IMG/VR virus record: IMGVR_UViG_3300038461_000061
Span: 1 to 64,000 of that record
Direction: 5' to 3' (one strand)
Origin: a virus
DNA length: 64,000 bases
Part shown: one piece after another, positions 15,809 to 23,405 of the stretch
Layout of the letters: each line of letters opens with the position of its first letter
How positions within the stretch are numbered: position 1 is the first letter of the stretch
The notes under the pieces: generated by a model
The model's input: the letters and a program-made list of their open reading frames with translations, nothing else
What the model was told of the DNA's origin: nothing
The model's database searches: none
Program-made: the position numbers and the translations under genes

Positions 15809-16384
15809 ATGACTAACCAAAACTTCACTGACCTAAAGAACCGCTTGAATTCAACGGAAAAGGCACTCAAGCACCTCTTCAAATTTTCATTGCGCGATGA
15901 AGTCAAACAACGCACTGGTATGATTCTCTTTTTGGATGATAGACCAGAACAAGCAACCATTTTAGAAGGTTTGCTTGCTGCGGCTAATTCAACCATACCA
16001 CTTTTATATGTGAGAACGGTTCAAGAAGCTAAGGATACTGTGTCCAAACATGGCGACGGTGCTATCAAAGTGGCCATTGTGGATATTGAACTGCAAGGCG
16101 ATGATGGTAGAGGTTTCATTGAATGGCTGCACGAAAACCGTTACGACATTCCAACGATTATCAGCACTGGCCACGGTGAACTGAAAGATGAAGTGGAAAG
16201 AGAATTCCCGGCGTCTGAAATCTTTATCAAAGGTCATACCAAGCTTGAAGAATTGGCCGAAGCATTGGCGTTGTCGAACATTCAGTCGTCTAACGTCATT
16301 CCTACAGACAATGCGCCTATTGCGGCTCCAAAAGCCTCTGTTTCATCTATTTTTCTGAGACGTATATTCTCATTTATGGCATAA
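15809..16384 (+). CDS. Stand-alone response-regulator receiver protein
   Basis: A 191-residue protein. After about 35 residues the receiver domain begins: FLDDRPE holds the acidic pair (D43, D44), VAIVDIEL the phosphoacceptor D92, TIISTGHG the conserved Thr/Ser and FIKGH the Lys. There is no DNA-binding output domain; a short Ala/Pro-rich tail ends in an arginine and apolar segment (IFLRRIFSFMA). It probably receives phosphate from the kinase encoded two genes upstream and acts by protein contact. GGAGAGG precedes the ATG. Confidence 0.85.
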   Translation: MTNQNFTDLKNRLNSTEKALKHLFKFSLRDEVKQRTGMILFLDDRPEQATILEGLLAAANSTIPLLYVRTVQEAKDTVSKHGDGAIKVAIVDIELQGDDGRGFIEWLHENRYDIPTIISTGHGELKDEVEREFPASEIFIKGHTKLEELAEALALSNIQSSNVIPTDNAPIAAPKASVSSIFLRRIFSFMA

Positions 16385-16438
16385 AGCCTTGCTATATCAG
16401 ATTTTGCGAGAATTATTGATAAAAAAAGCGAAAGTTGA

Positions 16439-16447
16439 CGATACAAT
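16439..16447 (+). promoter_or_regulatory. GACGATACAAT promoter element
   Basis: ACGATACAAT occurs 42 bases before the ATG at 16489. The same string precedes the gene at 18249 and, with one change, the gene at 171. A TTGATA lies upstream at a long spacing of 20 bases. Confidence 0.4.
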
Positions 16448-16488
16448 GTTGTGCAGGTTGTGAGTGCAGCATTGTAAGGGGTAAAGTC

Positions 16489-17016
16489 ATGCTTTCACCG
16501 GAGTTGCGGTATCGGACCTTCAAGCGTTCCCTCTATTTTTCAGAGGTAGTGCGCCGTGGATACAAGTTCCGGTGTAGCTACACGCCAAAGAAAGAAGATG
16601 ATGGTTTCTTTTACGTGCATATTTTGCGAGTTCAGCTTAGCACGAAACACACAGAGCGAATCAAAGTGCGCAAGTTCCGAAGCCGTTGGAAGGCCAAGGA
16701 TTTCTGTTACAAACAATGGTGCAAGTACAAGGGCAAAGAATTCGTGTCTATCCATCGGCCACGCGCAAGCAATCTCCCGGCAAATTTTATTCCACAAAAG
16801 GGTCAGAACCCATTTGAGCAGACATATCTGTGTGTCAGCAATGTGGGCATGGAAGACTTTTTCGATTTGGGTGTGGAATATCTTGCAATTCCGGCCAAAA
16901 GAGACGATAATAAAGAGTACATCTTGGCCGAAAACAAGTTTGGCGAGAAGATGCGGGTGCTTAAAGAAAGGTTCAAGGAATCCAATGGCGAAGCAGAGCA
17001 AGATAATCCTGCCTGA
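16489..17016 (+). CDS. Hypothetical basic protein with a FDxGVxYLA motif
   Basis: A 175-residue protein. The ATG at 16489 follows AAGGGG and a promoter-like element; an earlier TTG at 16435 is part of that element. The first 90 residues are very basic (KVRKFRSRWKAKDF). The end has FDLGVEYLA then ILAENKFGEKMRV, a pattern found again in the gene at 17440 (FDKGVAYLA, RVEDKFGHIRYV), so the two share a small domain. Function unknown; nucleic acid binding is plausible from charge. Confidence 0.6.
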   Translation: MLSPELRYRTFKRSLYFSEVVRRGYKFRCSYTPKKEDDGFFYVHILRVQLSTKHTERIKVRKFRSRWKAKDFCYKQWCKYKGKEFVSIHRPRASNLPANFIPQKGQNPFEQTYLCVSNVGMEDFFDLGVEYLAIPAKRDDNKEYILAENKFGEKMRVLKERFKESNGEAEQDNPA

Positions 17017-17428
17017 CGAAATCAAGAAACAGGCGGCACCAGCACAACCGGCAAAGCCTCAGAAGGGTATCATCACGATTTCCGATGATATCAAAGACAA
17101 CAAGAAGGGCGGCAAGGTCCAGCTTGATGTCCGAAGTGGCGTTGAAGCTTGGCTTGAAGTGCGTGGGCAGAAGTTTGATTATGATGAAGCCCGTCAAGCA
17201 GCGGATTTTTCTGACGTGATGGAATCCTATGGCGTTATGGAAGAGGAAATGATGGACTACTTTAAGGAAGATTTGAAGGTGGGCCATCGGTTGTTTTTGG
17301 CTGAAAAGGTGCCAACGAAACATTTGGGCGCTGTGATGTTGAATGAAAAGGACGAACGCATTGCCAAGGTAGCTAAAGTGCGGCTTGGAGACGAAACCAA
17401 ACCAACAGGTTCAATTATCTTGGTGTGA
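16985..17428 (+). CDS. Hypothetical protein
   Basis: A 147-residue protein beginning MAKQSKIILPDEIKK, overlapping the previous gene by 32 bases in another frame. The start is the ATG after AAGGAATCC. An Ala/Pro/Gln linker (residues 14-27) is followed by a mixed domain with EAWLEVRGQKFDYDEARQAA and several acidic helices. No family recognised. It forms one operon with the genes on either side. Confidence 0.6.
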   Translation: MAKQSKIILPDEIKKQAAPAQPAKPQKGIITISDDIKDNKKGGKVQLDVRSGVEAWLEVRGQKFDYDEARQAADFSDVMESYGVMEEEMMDYFKEDLKVGHRLFLAEKVPTKHLGAVMLNEKDERIAKVAKVRLGDETKPTGSIILV

Positions 17429-17439
17429 AAGCGTGAGCT

Positions 17440-18195
17440 ATGAACATTAGCGAATTGACAGATGATGATGTCGGGCGGGCAGTTATTGTCCAGCATCCTA
17501 TAAATGGCGGCAAGAAAGAGTATGGCCGCATTATGGAATTCTCTGTTGGGGAAGGTTGGATTGCGGTAGATTTCAAAAGCTATGGTGTTGATGCAATACA
17601 CGAACATATCAACCCAGATTTTGTGACTTTTGACAACGAGCCTCTTGACGAATCATGGGAAATAGAATTCCTTGGCAGGGGAACAGGCAATTTGTGGGCT
17701 AGGTTCTTTGACAAGGGCGTAGCCTATTTGGCTGAGAAGAAAGTACGCATTAAAGATTTAATCAGAGTGGAAGACAAGTTTGGCCATATACGTTATGTTG
17801 CAAATTACGATGTGGCGGAATGGGTTGACCCCGAAGAAAAGGCGCGGCTGCTTAAAGAAAAAGAAGAGCGTGAAAAGAGAGAATTGGAGCGCCAACTTCA
17901 AGAAGAAAGAGAGCGGATAGAAGACCAGACGGCAGAACACATTTCTAATATGCCTGTGGATAGGGATGTAGAAGATAACAGACCTTGGATTAAACCGTCT
18001 AGGGATAAGGACTATGGTTATGACAGGGATTACGACTACGGCAAGAAAGAAATACTCACGCCCTGCAAAAAGAGCGAGTATTTTGACAAGTATTTAAAGA
18101 AAGAATACTCCATCTTCAAGAAGATTAAGAAGATAATCCCTTATAACTTGGAGAAAATCATTGAGATGAGTGATTCTTTTCAAAAAGGCGAATAA
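17440..18195 (+). CDS. Hypothetical protein with coiled coil and FDxGVxYLA motif
   Basis: A 251-residue protein. An N-terminal beta-rich domain (GRAVIVQHPINGGKKEYGRI) is followed by FDKGVAYLA and RVEDKFGHIRYV, shared with the gene at 16489. Residues about 130-165 form a dense Glu/Arg coiled coil (LKEKEEREKRELERQLQEE), then an Asp/Tyr-rich stretch (DKDYGYDRDYDYGKK). Unknown function. Confidence 0.6.
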   Translation: MNISELTDDDVGRAVIVQHPINGGKKEYGRIMEFSVGEGWIAVDFKSYGVDAIHEHINPDFVTFDNEPLDESWEIEFLGRGTGNLWARFFDKGVAYLAEKKVRIKDLIRVEDKFGHIRYVANYDVAEWVDPEEKARLLKEKEEREKRELERQLQEERERIEDQTAEHISNMPVDRDVEDNRPWIKPSRDKDYGYDRDYDYGKKEILTPCKKSEYFDKYLKKEYSIFKKIKKIIPYNLEKIIEMSDSFQKGE

Positions 18196-18211
18196 ATATT
18201 GTTGAATAATA

Positions 18212-18220
18212 CGATACAAT
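18212..18220 (+). promoter_or_regulatory. ACGATACAAT promoter element
   Basis: TACGATACAATTG lies 29 bases before the GTG start at 18249 and matches the element at 16439. The 53-base intergenic stretch holds little else apart from AAAAAGGAG. Confidence 0.4.
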
Positions 18221-18248
18221 TGTGGTGGTCTAAAAAGGAGTCAATAAA

Positions 18249-19457
18249 GTGGCAAAGTTCAGTGATGCAAAGAAAACGGTAATGTGCGGAATCATTGACC
18301 TGATTCGCCATAAGGTCTTCTATGGTCACATCTTACAGCAATTGTCCAAAGTCTACCTTGGCGGTCCAAATGCCAAACTTCCGACAATGGCAGTGGGAAA
18401 GCAAAAAGATGACTTGCTGATTAAGCTCTACATCAACCAAGATTGGCTGGCTAATGAGATATTCGGCAAGGCAAAATCGGAAGACCAAGCGTGGGGCTTC
18501 CTGCTTGGCGCTTTGGAACACGAAACATTGCACGTTGTCTTTGACCATTTGAATTTGAAGTTCTCTGACCGTCTGCGTGGCAATGTGGCAGTGGATTTGG
18601 TTGTCAATAGTTGCATTGATAAAGACAAGCTCATTGAAGCTGCTATGCTGCCAGATATGTTTGGTTTTCCTCCACACAAGTCTTCGTTCTGGTACTATCA
18701 GCAATTGAAGGACAACAAACAGTTTCAAAACATGTGTGCTAAGGGCCAGTTCGGTGTTGAAGGCATGTTCTCTGATGCGGTGAAATCCCATGATATGTGG
18801 GAAGAGGCTGCTTCTGACCCGATTCTAAAAGACATTGTAAAAGACATTGTTCGCCAAGCTAAAGAGCTTTGCAATAAAGATTACGGCAACGTTCCTGCCG
18901 AAGTCATTGAACAGATTGGTGACATTCTTAAGACCCGCAAACCAATCATCCCGTGGAACAAGGTGTTGCGGACTTTTGTTGCTTCGGCTACAGAGTCCGA
19001 TTTGGATTACACCATGAAGCGCGTAAGCAAGCGGTTTGGCACACGCCCCGGTACGCGCAAAGAAGATGTGTTGGAACTTGCTGTTGCAATAGATACTTCA
19101 GGCTCCATTTCTGACACCCAACTCAAGGTGTTCATGAATGAGATTTACTGGATTTACAAGAATGGTGCTCACATTCAAATGTTGGAGTGTGATTGCGCCA
19201 TTACCAAGCAATATCGGTACAAGGGCAAATGGAACGGCCAGATTACCGGACGTGGCGGTACTGACCTTGAACCAGTCTTGAAGGAAGTTGAAGGGCAGTA
19301 TGATGCTTTGATTTACTTCACCGATTTTTATGCGCCGGTCATCAATCACAAATATCAGATGCCGATTTTGTGGGTACTTACTACTGAGTTGACAGAAGAC
19401 CAGTATCCGTACAAGTGGGGCAAGCACGTTAAGATTGAAGTGCCGTCTTATGACTAA
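18249..19457 (+). CDS. DUF2201-type metallopeptidase plus vWA-like protein
   Basis: A 402-residue protein with a GTG start behind AAAAAGGAG. The N-terminal half has EHETLHVVFDH (about residues 96-106), an intact HExxH zinc site with a third His, in the layout of the DUF2201/COG3864 putative metallopeptidase. The C-terminal half is a vWA-like domain with a MIDAS-type IDTSGSIS and GRGGTDLEPV. Cellular members usually sit next to a MoxR-type AAA ATPase; I see no ATPase gene nearby. The substrate is unknown. It is the second vWA protein of this phage after Ro60. Confidence 0.8.
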   Translation: MAKFSDAKKTVMCGIIDLIRHKVFYGHILQQLSKVYLGGPNAKLPTMAVGKQKDDLLIKLYINQDWLANEIFGKAKSEDQAWGFLLGALEHETLHVVFDHLNLKFSDRLRGNVAVDLVVNSCIDKDKLIEAAMLPDMFGFPPHKSSFWYYQQLKDNKQFQNMCAKGQFGVEGMFSDAVKSHDMWEEAASDPILKDIVKDIVRQAKELCNKDYGNVPAEVIEQIGDILKTRKPIIPWNKVLRTFVASATESDLDYTMKRVSKRFGTRPGTRKEDVLELAVAIDTSGSISDTQLKVFMNEIYWIYKNGAHIQMLECDCAITKQYRYKGKWNGQITGRGGTDLEPVLKEVEGQYDALIYFTDFYAPVINHKYQMPILWVLTTELTEDQYPYKWGKHVKIEVPSYD

Positions 19458-19776
19458 GCCACATTTAGAGGGAGAACTAACTGACCGTCCAAAAGAAAAG
19501 CCTTCTTTGCTTAGGAAGGCTTTTCTATTCATTTGCCGGTGTATTCCCATTGGATGGTTAGCCGATGCTCTCAAAAGTCGTGGTGAATCGTATATTATAG
19601 TAGTGATGAACCAAGAAAAATGGGGAGAAGAAAAAGACAATAATGGTATAGGATATTATGAAGGCGAAGGTTTCATGACGTTTAGTTGCACGCCTGAATT
19701 TTGTCGAATAATGTTCGACGAATTGGATAAAAAGATTGAAGTTGAATTGTTAATGAAGAGTGCGGGAAAACTATGA
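19450..19776 (+). CDS. Hypothetical protein, start uncertain
   Basis: From the ATG at 19450 (overlapping the previous stop) the frame gives 108 residues, but its 5' part runs through an intrinsic terminator (19496-19524), and that part encodes an apolar stretch (RKAFLFICRCIPIGWLADAL). A second start at 19608, after a TATTAT box, gives only 55 residues (MNQEKWGEEKD). I keep the long form with low confidence. The C-terminal part reads as a small alpha/beta domain. No function assigned. Confidence 0.45.
   Translation: MTKPHLEGELTDRPKEKPSLLRKAFLFICRCIPIGWLADALKSRGESYIIVVMNQEKWGEEKDNNGIGYYEGEGFMTFSCTPEFCRIMFDELDKKIEVELLMKSAGKL
19496..19524 (+). terminator. Intrinsic terminator
   Basis: AAAAGCCTTC (19496-19505) pairs with GAAGGCTTTT (19515-19524), ten perfect pairs around a nine-base loop, then CTATTC. 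It should end the 16.4-19.4 kb transcript. It lies inside the reading frame that starts at 19450. Confidence 0.7.
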
Positions 19777-20069
19777 AAACACTATTCATCTGCACCAAAA
19801 AGGCTATTGTGCAACATGTGGATGAGGAATATGATGAAATTCTGTATGTAGCGGACGACATTCATACAGGCAACATAGACTCTTATGCACTGTTGATGAA
19901 GGACGCTATTCACCGGTTGGATGCACAAGACGAAAAAGAGAACGGTGCTGATAAAAAGATAGTGGTTTCCGTTGATGCTTCCCCGGCCATCCATATCATA
20001 ATGAGTCATCTCCAGCCTAGTATGAAAGAGAAGGAAAATATCATCATCGAATTAGCACAAAAAAAGTAG
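19773..20069 (+). CDS. Hypothetical protein
   Basis: A 98-residue protein starting at an ATGA overlap with the previous stop. It shows a Rossmann-like start (KTLFICTKKAIVQHV) and two further strands (KIVVSVDASPAIHIIM), so it may be a small alpha/beta domain of the receiver or toprim type, but no catalytic residues can be identified. Confidence 0.55.
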   Translation: MKTLFICTKKAIVQHVDEEYDEILYVADDIHTGNIDSYALLMKDAIHRLDAQDEKENGADKKIVVSVDASPAIHIIMSHLQPSMKEKENIIIELAQKK

Positions 20070-20075
20070 TGCTAG

Positions 20076-20084
20076 TTGTATAAT
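20076..20084 (+). promoter_or_regulatory. TTGTATAAT promoter element
   Basis: TTGTATAAT lies 46 bases before the ATG at 20131, right after the stop of the preceding gene. It matches the elements at 7425 and 9900. Confidence 0.45.
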
Positions 20085-20130
20085 ACTTAAAGAAGCGGGT
20101 TAAACAATTTTCCAATCATAGGAGAGTAAA

Positions 20131-20763
20131 ATGGCTAAGTTTACGGATTATGAAGTCAACAATGAAGTTTCAGAAATCATGGAGAAGATAATTGAAGCCT
20201 TGCCTAAAGTTTTTGAAGGCTTTGATGTCAATGCCGTGCAACCAGTGATGACCAAAGGCAAGAAATCAAAGCGTGGTACTCGTTTGATTCCGGTGAAGTA
20301 CCCTTATGACATCCTTATTGATAAGGTCTATTTTGTAGAGGTGTTTGAACAGACGTGGAAAAATTTTAGTCCTAAACAAAAGCACTTGTCCGTTTTCCAT
20401 CAAATGTGCTCTATCCCAAGTGGTGGGTTTGACCCGGAAAGCAACAACTACGCAAAGAAGCGCAAACCAGATTACGAGATGTTTGCGGAAGAATTTGCAG
20501 TAACGAATGGTGTTCCAAATTGGTTAGAGAATGATGACGCACGGGATGTATTTGAAGCAGCGGAACAGGCCAAAAAAACAGGCCAAGATATACTAGGCCC
20601 AATTAAACAAGCCCAAGCAGCCAAAACCAAAGTTCAAACAACTCCAGCATCCACAGCAAACGCAACCCCTTCAACCAAATCCAAGGCTCCTAAACAGGCT
20701 ACTACTGCTGCTGCTACTATTGCCGCTGCTACTGCTGCTACACCCGCGCCTAAGACAGCTTAA
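20131..20763 (+). CDS. Metallopeptidase-like phage protein with a degenerate active site
   Basis: A 210-residue protein. The segment PYDILIDKVYFVEVF then FSPKQKHLSVFHQMCSIP is laid out like phage putative metallopeptidases, where a HELCHIP-type motif would be expected. Here the Glu and second His of the zinc site are replaced (H-Q-M-C-S), so catalysis is unlikely. The tail (from about residue 160) is a low-complexity Ala/Thr/Pro/Lys region with an (Ala-Thr) tract. GGAGAG precedes the ATG. The family assignment is tentative. Confidence 0.5.
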   Translation: MAKFTDYEVNNEVSEIMEKIIEALPKVFEGFDVNAVQPVMTKGKKSKRGTRLIPVKYPYDILIDKVYFVEVFEQTWKNFSPKQKHLSVFHQMCSIPSGGFDPESNNYAKKRKPDYEMFAEEFAVTNGVPNWLENDDARDVFEAAEQAKKTGQDILGPIKQAQAAKTKVQTTPASTANATPSTKSKAPKQATTAAATIAAATAATPAPKTA

Positions 20764-20795
20764 TTGCTGAATAGGAGTAGGCTATAGAAAAGTCC

Positions 20796-21440
20796 TTGTG
20801 GCAGAAATTCAGCGATGCTAGTCTTGAAAATCGTTCAAGATATAGCTTGTCTGAAACGACGCGCCCTTACGCGAGAAGGCCAACCTTTTCCCGTGATGAA
20901 CTATTGTCCTATTTGCGTGACAATAGAATCACCACAAGGAATCATTTACGAAAGTGCCGTTCTCCTCAAGACCCTCTTCTCTATGACTACACAAAGATAT
21001 TTGGGAAATGGAGTATTGCAGTAAACGAAGCCTACAAAGAAATACCTAGACCAGAGAAAGCTAAAGGTCCACCTATTGCCGTAAGTAACCAAGAGTTTGA
21101 TGAATACTTGGCAAAGCTTGTTACCCAATTTAATCTGTGGACCGTAAGAGCTTATTATACTGCTAGAAAAAAACGTCCTGATGTGATTCCGCCTTTCTAT
21201 GTCGTTTTAAGGCAATTCCAATCATTCAGCCGTCTGATTTTTATGGCCAAACAGTTTTCACTAGGCGAGAATATAGACAAATACAGGGTGTTAAAACGTA
21301 TATTAGGCAAGTGGCCTACCCTTCCAGAGTGTAAGGCCCATAGAATTGACTTATCCAAGGCTCTGAGTTTTTTTAATACCAAGAGACAGTTAGACGAATA
21401 TTTAGAGCGGGCGGAAAAGGCTAAAAAGAATGAGAAGTGA
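20796..21440 (+). CDS. Basic protein with homing-endonuclease-type repeat
   Basis: At least 214 residues. The start is unclear: TTG at 20796 is far from the ribosome site AGGAG (20772-20776), while ATA at 20784 in the same frame has ideal spacing. The segment SRDELLSYLRDN through KIFGKWSIAVNEAYKEI resembles the repeat found beside HNH endonucleases (ending in F-G-x-W-x-x-A), a DNA-binding unit, and a second weaker copy may end near LGKWPTLPEC. No nuclease domain is present. A DNA-binding accessory protein is the best guess. Confidence 0.5.
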   Translation: MWQKFSDASLENRSRYSLSETTRPYARRPTFSRDELLSYLRDNRITTRNHLRKCRSPQDPLLYDYTKIFGKWSIAVNEAYKEIPRPEKAKGPPIAVSNQEFDEYLAKLVTQFNLWTVRAYYTARKKRPDVIPPFYVVLRQFQSFSRLIFMAKQFSLGENIDKYRVLKRILGKWPTLPECKAHRIDLSKALSFFNTKRQLDEYLERAEKAKKNEK

Positions 21441-21879
21441 AGAAGAAGTTGCTTTCAAAAGCAAAGAGATTTATCACAAACACCTGAGAGAACGGCAGGC
21501 TAAGTATCTATCTGTGTGCCATTTGAATTGTGTTTGGAACAAGCGTCATAGAGTCAAAGGCAATAGTGATGTAGGGTTTTGCCAGAATACAGATGTTTTG
21601 GCCAAGGTCAAAAACTCCATTTTTATCTGTAATGAGCCAGAAACAGCGCAACAATGTACCTGTTTTAAGTGTAAACATACTGAGGAGTCGGTGAAGAATG
21701 ACTTCGAAGAGATAGTCAAAAATCCGGCGCATTGTGGTCAGGAATACCCAAAATTGGCAGTTTTAATTTGGATACTGCAAAAAGAAGCCAAGCAAAGTTC
21801 ACGTAAAGAGCGTCTTAAACAAGTGTCTGGTGAGTTATGTGATACACTCAAGAACCTGTTTATGTTTAAATGGTGGTAA
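21430..21879 (+). CDS. Cys-rich hypothetical protein
   Basis: A 149-residue protein overlapping the previous gene by 11 bases. Six to seven Cys residues are spaced as C-x3-C (CHLNC), then C (VGFCQN), C (FICNE) and C-x-C-x2-C (CTCFKC), consistent with one or two zinc sites. Charged helices surround them. No known family. It appears to be cotranscribed with the NusG-like gene. Confidence 0.6.
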   Translation: MRSEEEVAFKSKEIYHKHLRERQAKYLSVCHLNCVWNKRHRVKGNSDVGFCQNTDVLAKVKNSIFICNEPETAQQCTCFKCKHTEESVKNDFEEIVKNPAHCGQEYPKLAVLIWILQKEAKQSSRKERLKQVSGELCDTLKNLFMFKWW

Positions 21880-21881
21880 CC

Positions 21882-22550
21882 ATGAACAACAATGAGCCAA
21901 GATGGGTTTGTATCAGTATAGATATCCAATATCTCAAGGGTAACAAATCTGTTGATGCTATCAAGAGCGAATTAACCAATATATTTGGTAAAGACCTTTG
22001 TGATGTCGTGATTATTGCCGACAAACTTTCCGAAGAAAATTACGAGATGCAGTTGGAAAACTATTTGTTTGTCAAGGTGAGGAACTATTTTACCTACATT
22101 GACAAGTTGCGTGACAATGATATGGTTTTTGGAGTGTTGGATTCATATGAGAATCCATCATTTTTGACCGACGAAGAAGTACACAAATTCAAAAACTCAA
22201 TGCAAGTTAAGTTCAGTAGCGTGGAACAATTGCAAGAAGGTGATATTGTGACTGTAAAAGAAGGCTACCTAAAGAACCTGAAAGGCGTTATAATCAAGCG
22301 ATTGGCTAACAACAAATGCAAGGTCATGTTCAAACTGTATACAAAGTCGTTTACTAAAACTATGTTCCGTAGTAACCTTGTGTTAGAGAACAACATATCA
22401 TATGTTCTCAGAAATCACAAGCGGTTGTTAAAGAAACTATCTGAACCATTATCTGTATCGAAACGCCGGAGAAAACGGAATGCGTATAAAGTATGTAGGA
22501 CAAAACCTAGAAAGATTAGACGCAAACGAAAGCGGCTTGGAAAGAGGTAA
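21882..22550 (+). CDS. NusG-like transcription factor with KOW motif
   Basis: A 222-residue protein. The first 110 residues (RWVCISIDIQYLKG to about MVFGVLDSYENP) follow the NGN layout; a KOW domain then reads LQEGDIVTVKEGYLKNLKGV and V-M-F-K-L. The KOW sequence G-D-x-V-x-V-x-x-G-x-L-K-N-L-x-G is the main evidence. A basic tail of about 40 residues (RRRKRNAYK, RRKRKR) is unusual and may bind RNA. NusG/RfaH proteins bind RNA polymerase and alter pausing or termination, so this gene may control phage transcription. An ATG at 21870 is also possible. Confidence 0.65.
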   Translation: MNNNEPRWVCISIDIQYLKGNKSVDAIKSELTNIFGKDLCDVVIIADKLSEENYEMQLENYLFVKVRNYFTYIDKLRDNDMVFGVLDSYENPSFLTDEEVHKFKNSMQVKFSSVEQLQEGDIVTVKEGYLKNLKGVIIKRLANNKCKVMFKLYTKSFTKTMFRSNLVLENNISYVLRNHKRLLKKLSEPLSVSKRRRKRNAYKVCRTKPRKIRRKRKRLGKR

Positions 22551-23028
22551 GTCTTCTTTGCCGTCCTTTAGCGCAGAACAGGCTAAAGAGTTTGGTCACA
22601 TCTTCAAGTTTTTGAACAACAAAGACCGCGACATCCTTTTTTTGATGTTTATAAGTCGGCTCAAACAGAATCATGTTCAAAAGATTCTGAACCGTAGCCA
22701 GCCTTCCTTGTGTTATGACATCCGCCGAATCAGGAAGCGACTTCAATTCATTCATTATTTGCATCAAATCAGGGATATCTATTTAAACTTTTTAGACATC
22801 AAAGGTGCTATGTATGACCCTGAAATACTTGAGATTTTGACTCTTATGTTTTACACCACTTCTTTGACTTGTACATCGAAAATATTGCGGCAGCAACAAA
22901 TCAAAATAAGGTATAAATACGAAAAGGCTATTAAACAGTTGGAAAAGAACAAGCATTGGGATGTATATGAAATCTTCTCATTTATCCATGACAACCTCAA
23001 TATCGTAAGGCGTTTCTACAAAAAGTAG
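22480..23028 (+). CDS. Sigma-like helix-turn-helix protein
   Basis: A 182-residue protein that overlaps the NusG-like gene by 71 bases in another frame. Residues about 30-95 (FLNNKDRDILFLMFISR, then a helix-turn-helix such as NHVQKILNRSQPSLCYDIRR and RKRLQFI) resemble region 4 of sigma factors or small sigma-like phage regulators. The rest is helical and basic. Its pairing with a NusG-like gene suggests a phage transcription control pair. No region 2 is present, so it is not a full sigma factor. Confidence 0.5.
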   Translation: MRIKYVGQNLERLDANESGLERGKSSLPSFSAEQAKEFGHIFKFLNNKDRDILFLMFISRLKQNHVQKILNRSQPSLCYDIRRIRKRLQFIHYLHQIRDIYLNFLDIKGAMYDPEILEILTLMFYTTSLTCTSKILRQQQIKIRYKYEKAIKQLEKNKHWDVYEIFSFIHDNLNIVRRFYKK

Positions 23029-23035
23029 GCAGTCG

Positions 23036-23053
23036 TCATATTTTTTTGATATT
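23036..23053 (+). promoter_or_regulatory. Recurring T-run motif (TCATATTTTTTTGATATT)
   Basis: This AT-rich element follows the sigma-like gene and lies about 55-72 bases before the ATG at 23108, at the start of the head module. It matches the motifs at 10427, 39491 and 44377. Confidence 0.35.
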
Positions 23054-23107
23054 TAATAGTGGGTAGGGGTTAGTCTATTTACAGCTTCGGGCGGGGAGTG
23101 TTCACCT

Positions 23108-23365
23108 ATGAAAGACTTCTTAGAGAGTTTTGAGTGGCATAGCTCGCTTGGTATTGACGAAACCATTGTCAACAAGAAGAAGAAAATAGCAAGCCTTCCA
23201 AACACAAAGAAGGCACGTGAGTTATTCATCATGGCGGGAGAGAATTTGCTTATCCACAAATCCACTAATGCTTTGTGGAAGCTCTCTAAAGATAAAAAAT
23301 CCATAACGCCAGTTTTTGACACTGATATTTTGTCTGCCGATGAATTGGAAGAAACTGAAGAATAA
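23108..23365 (+). CDS. Small hypothetical protein
   Basis: An 85-residue protein; GGGGAG lies upstream. It begins MKDFLESFEWHSSLGIDE and ends in an acidic tail (SADELEETEE). A central helix (TKKARELFIMAGENL) is basic to apolar. No function is recognised. It opens the rightward cluster that leads into the terminase genes. Confidence 0.55.
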   Translation: MKDFLESFEWHSSLGIDETIVNKKKKIASLPNTKKARELFIMAGENLLIHKSTNALWKLSKDKKSITPVFDTDILSADELEETEE

Positions 23366-23405
23366 ACGGTATAGGCAATAGCCAAAAGTAATAGGAGACG
23401 AGAAG

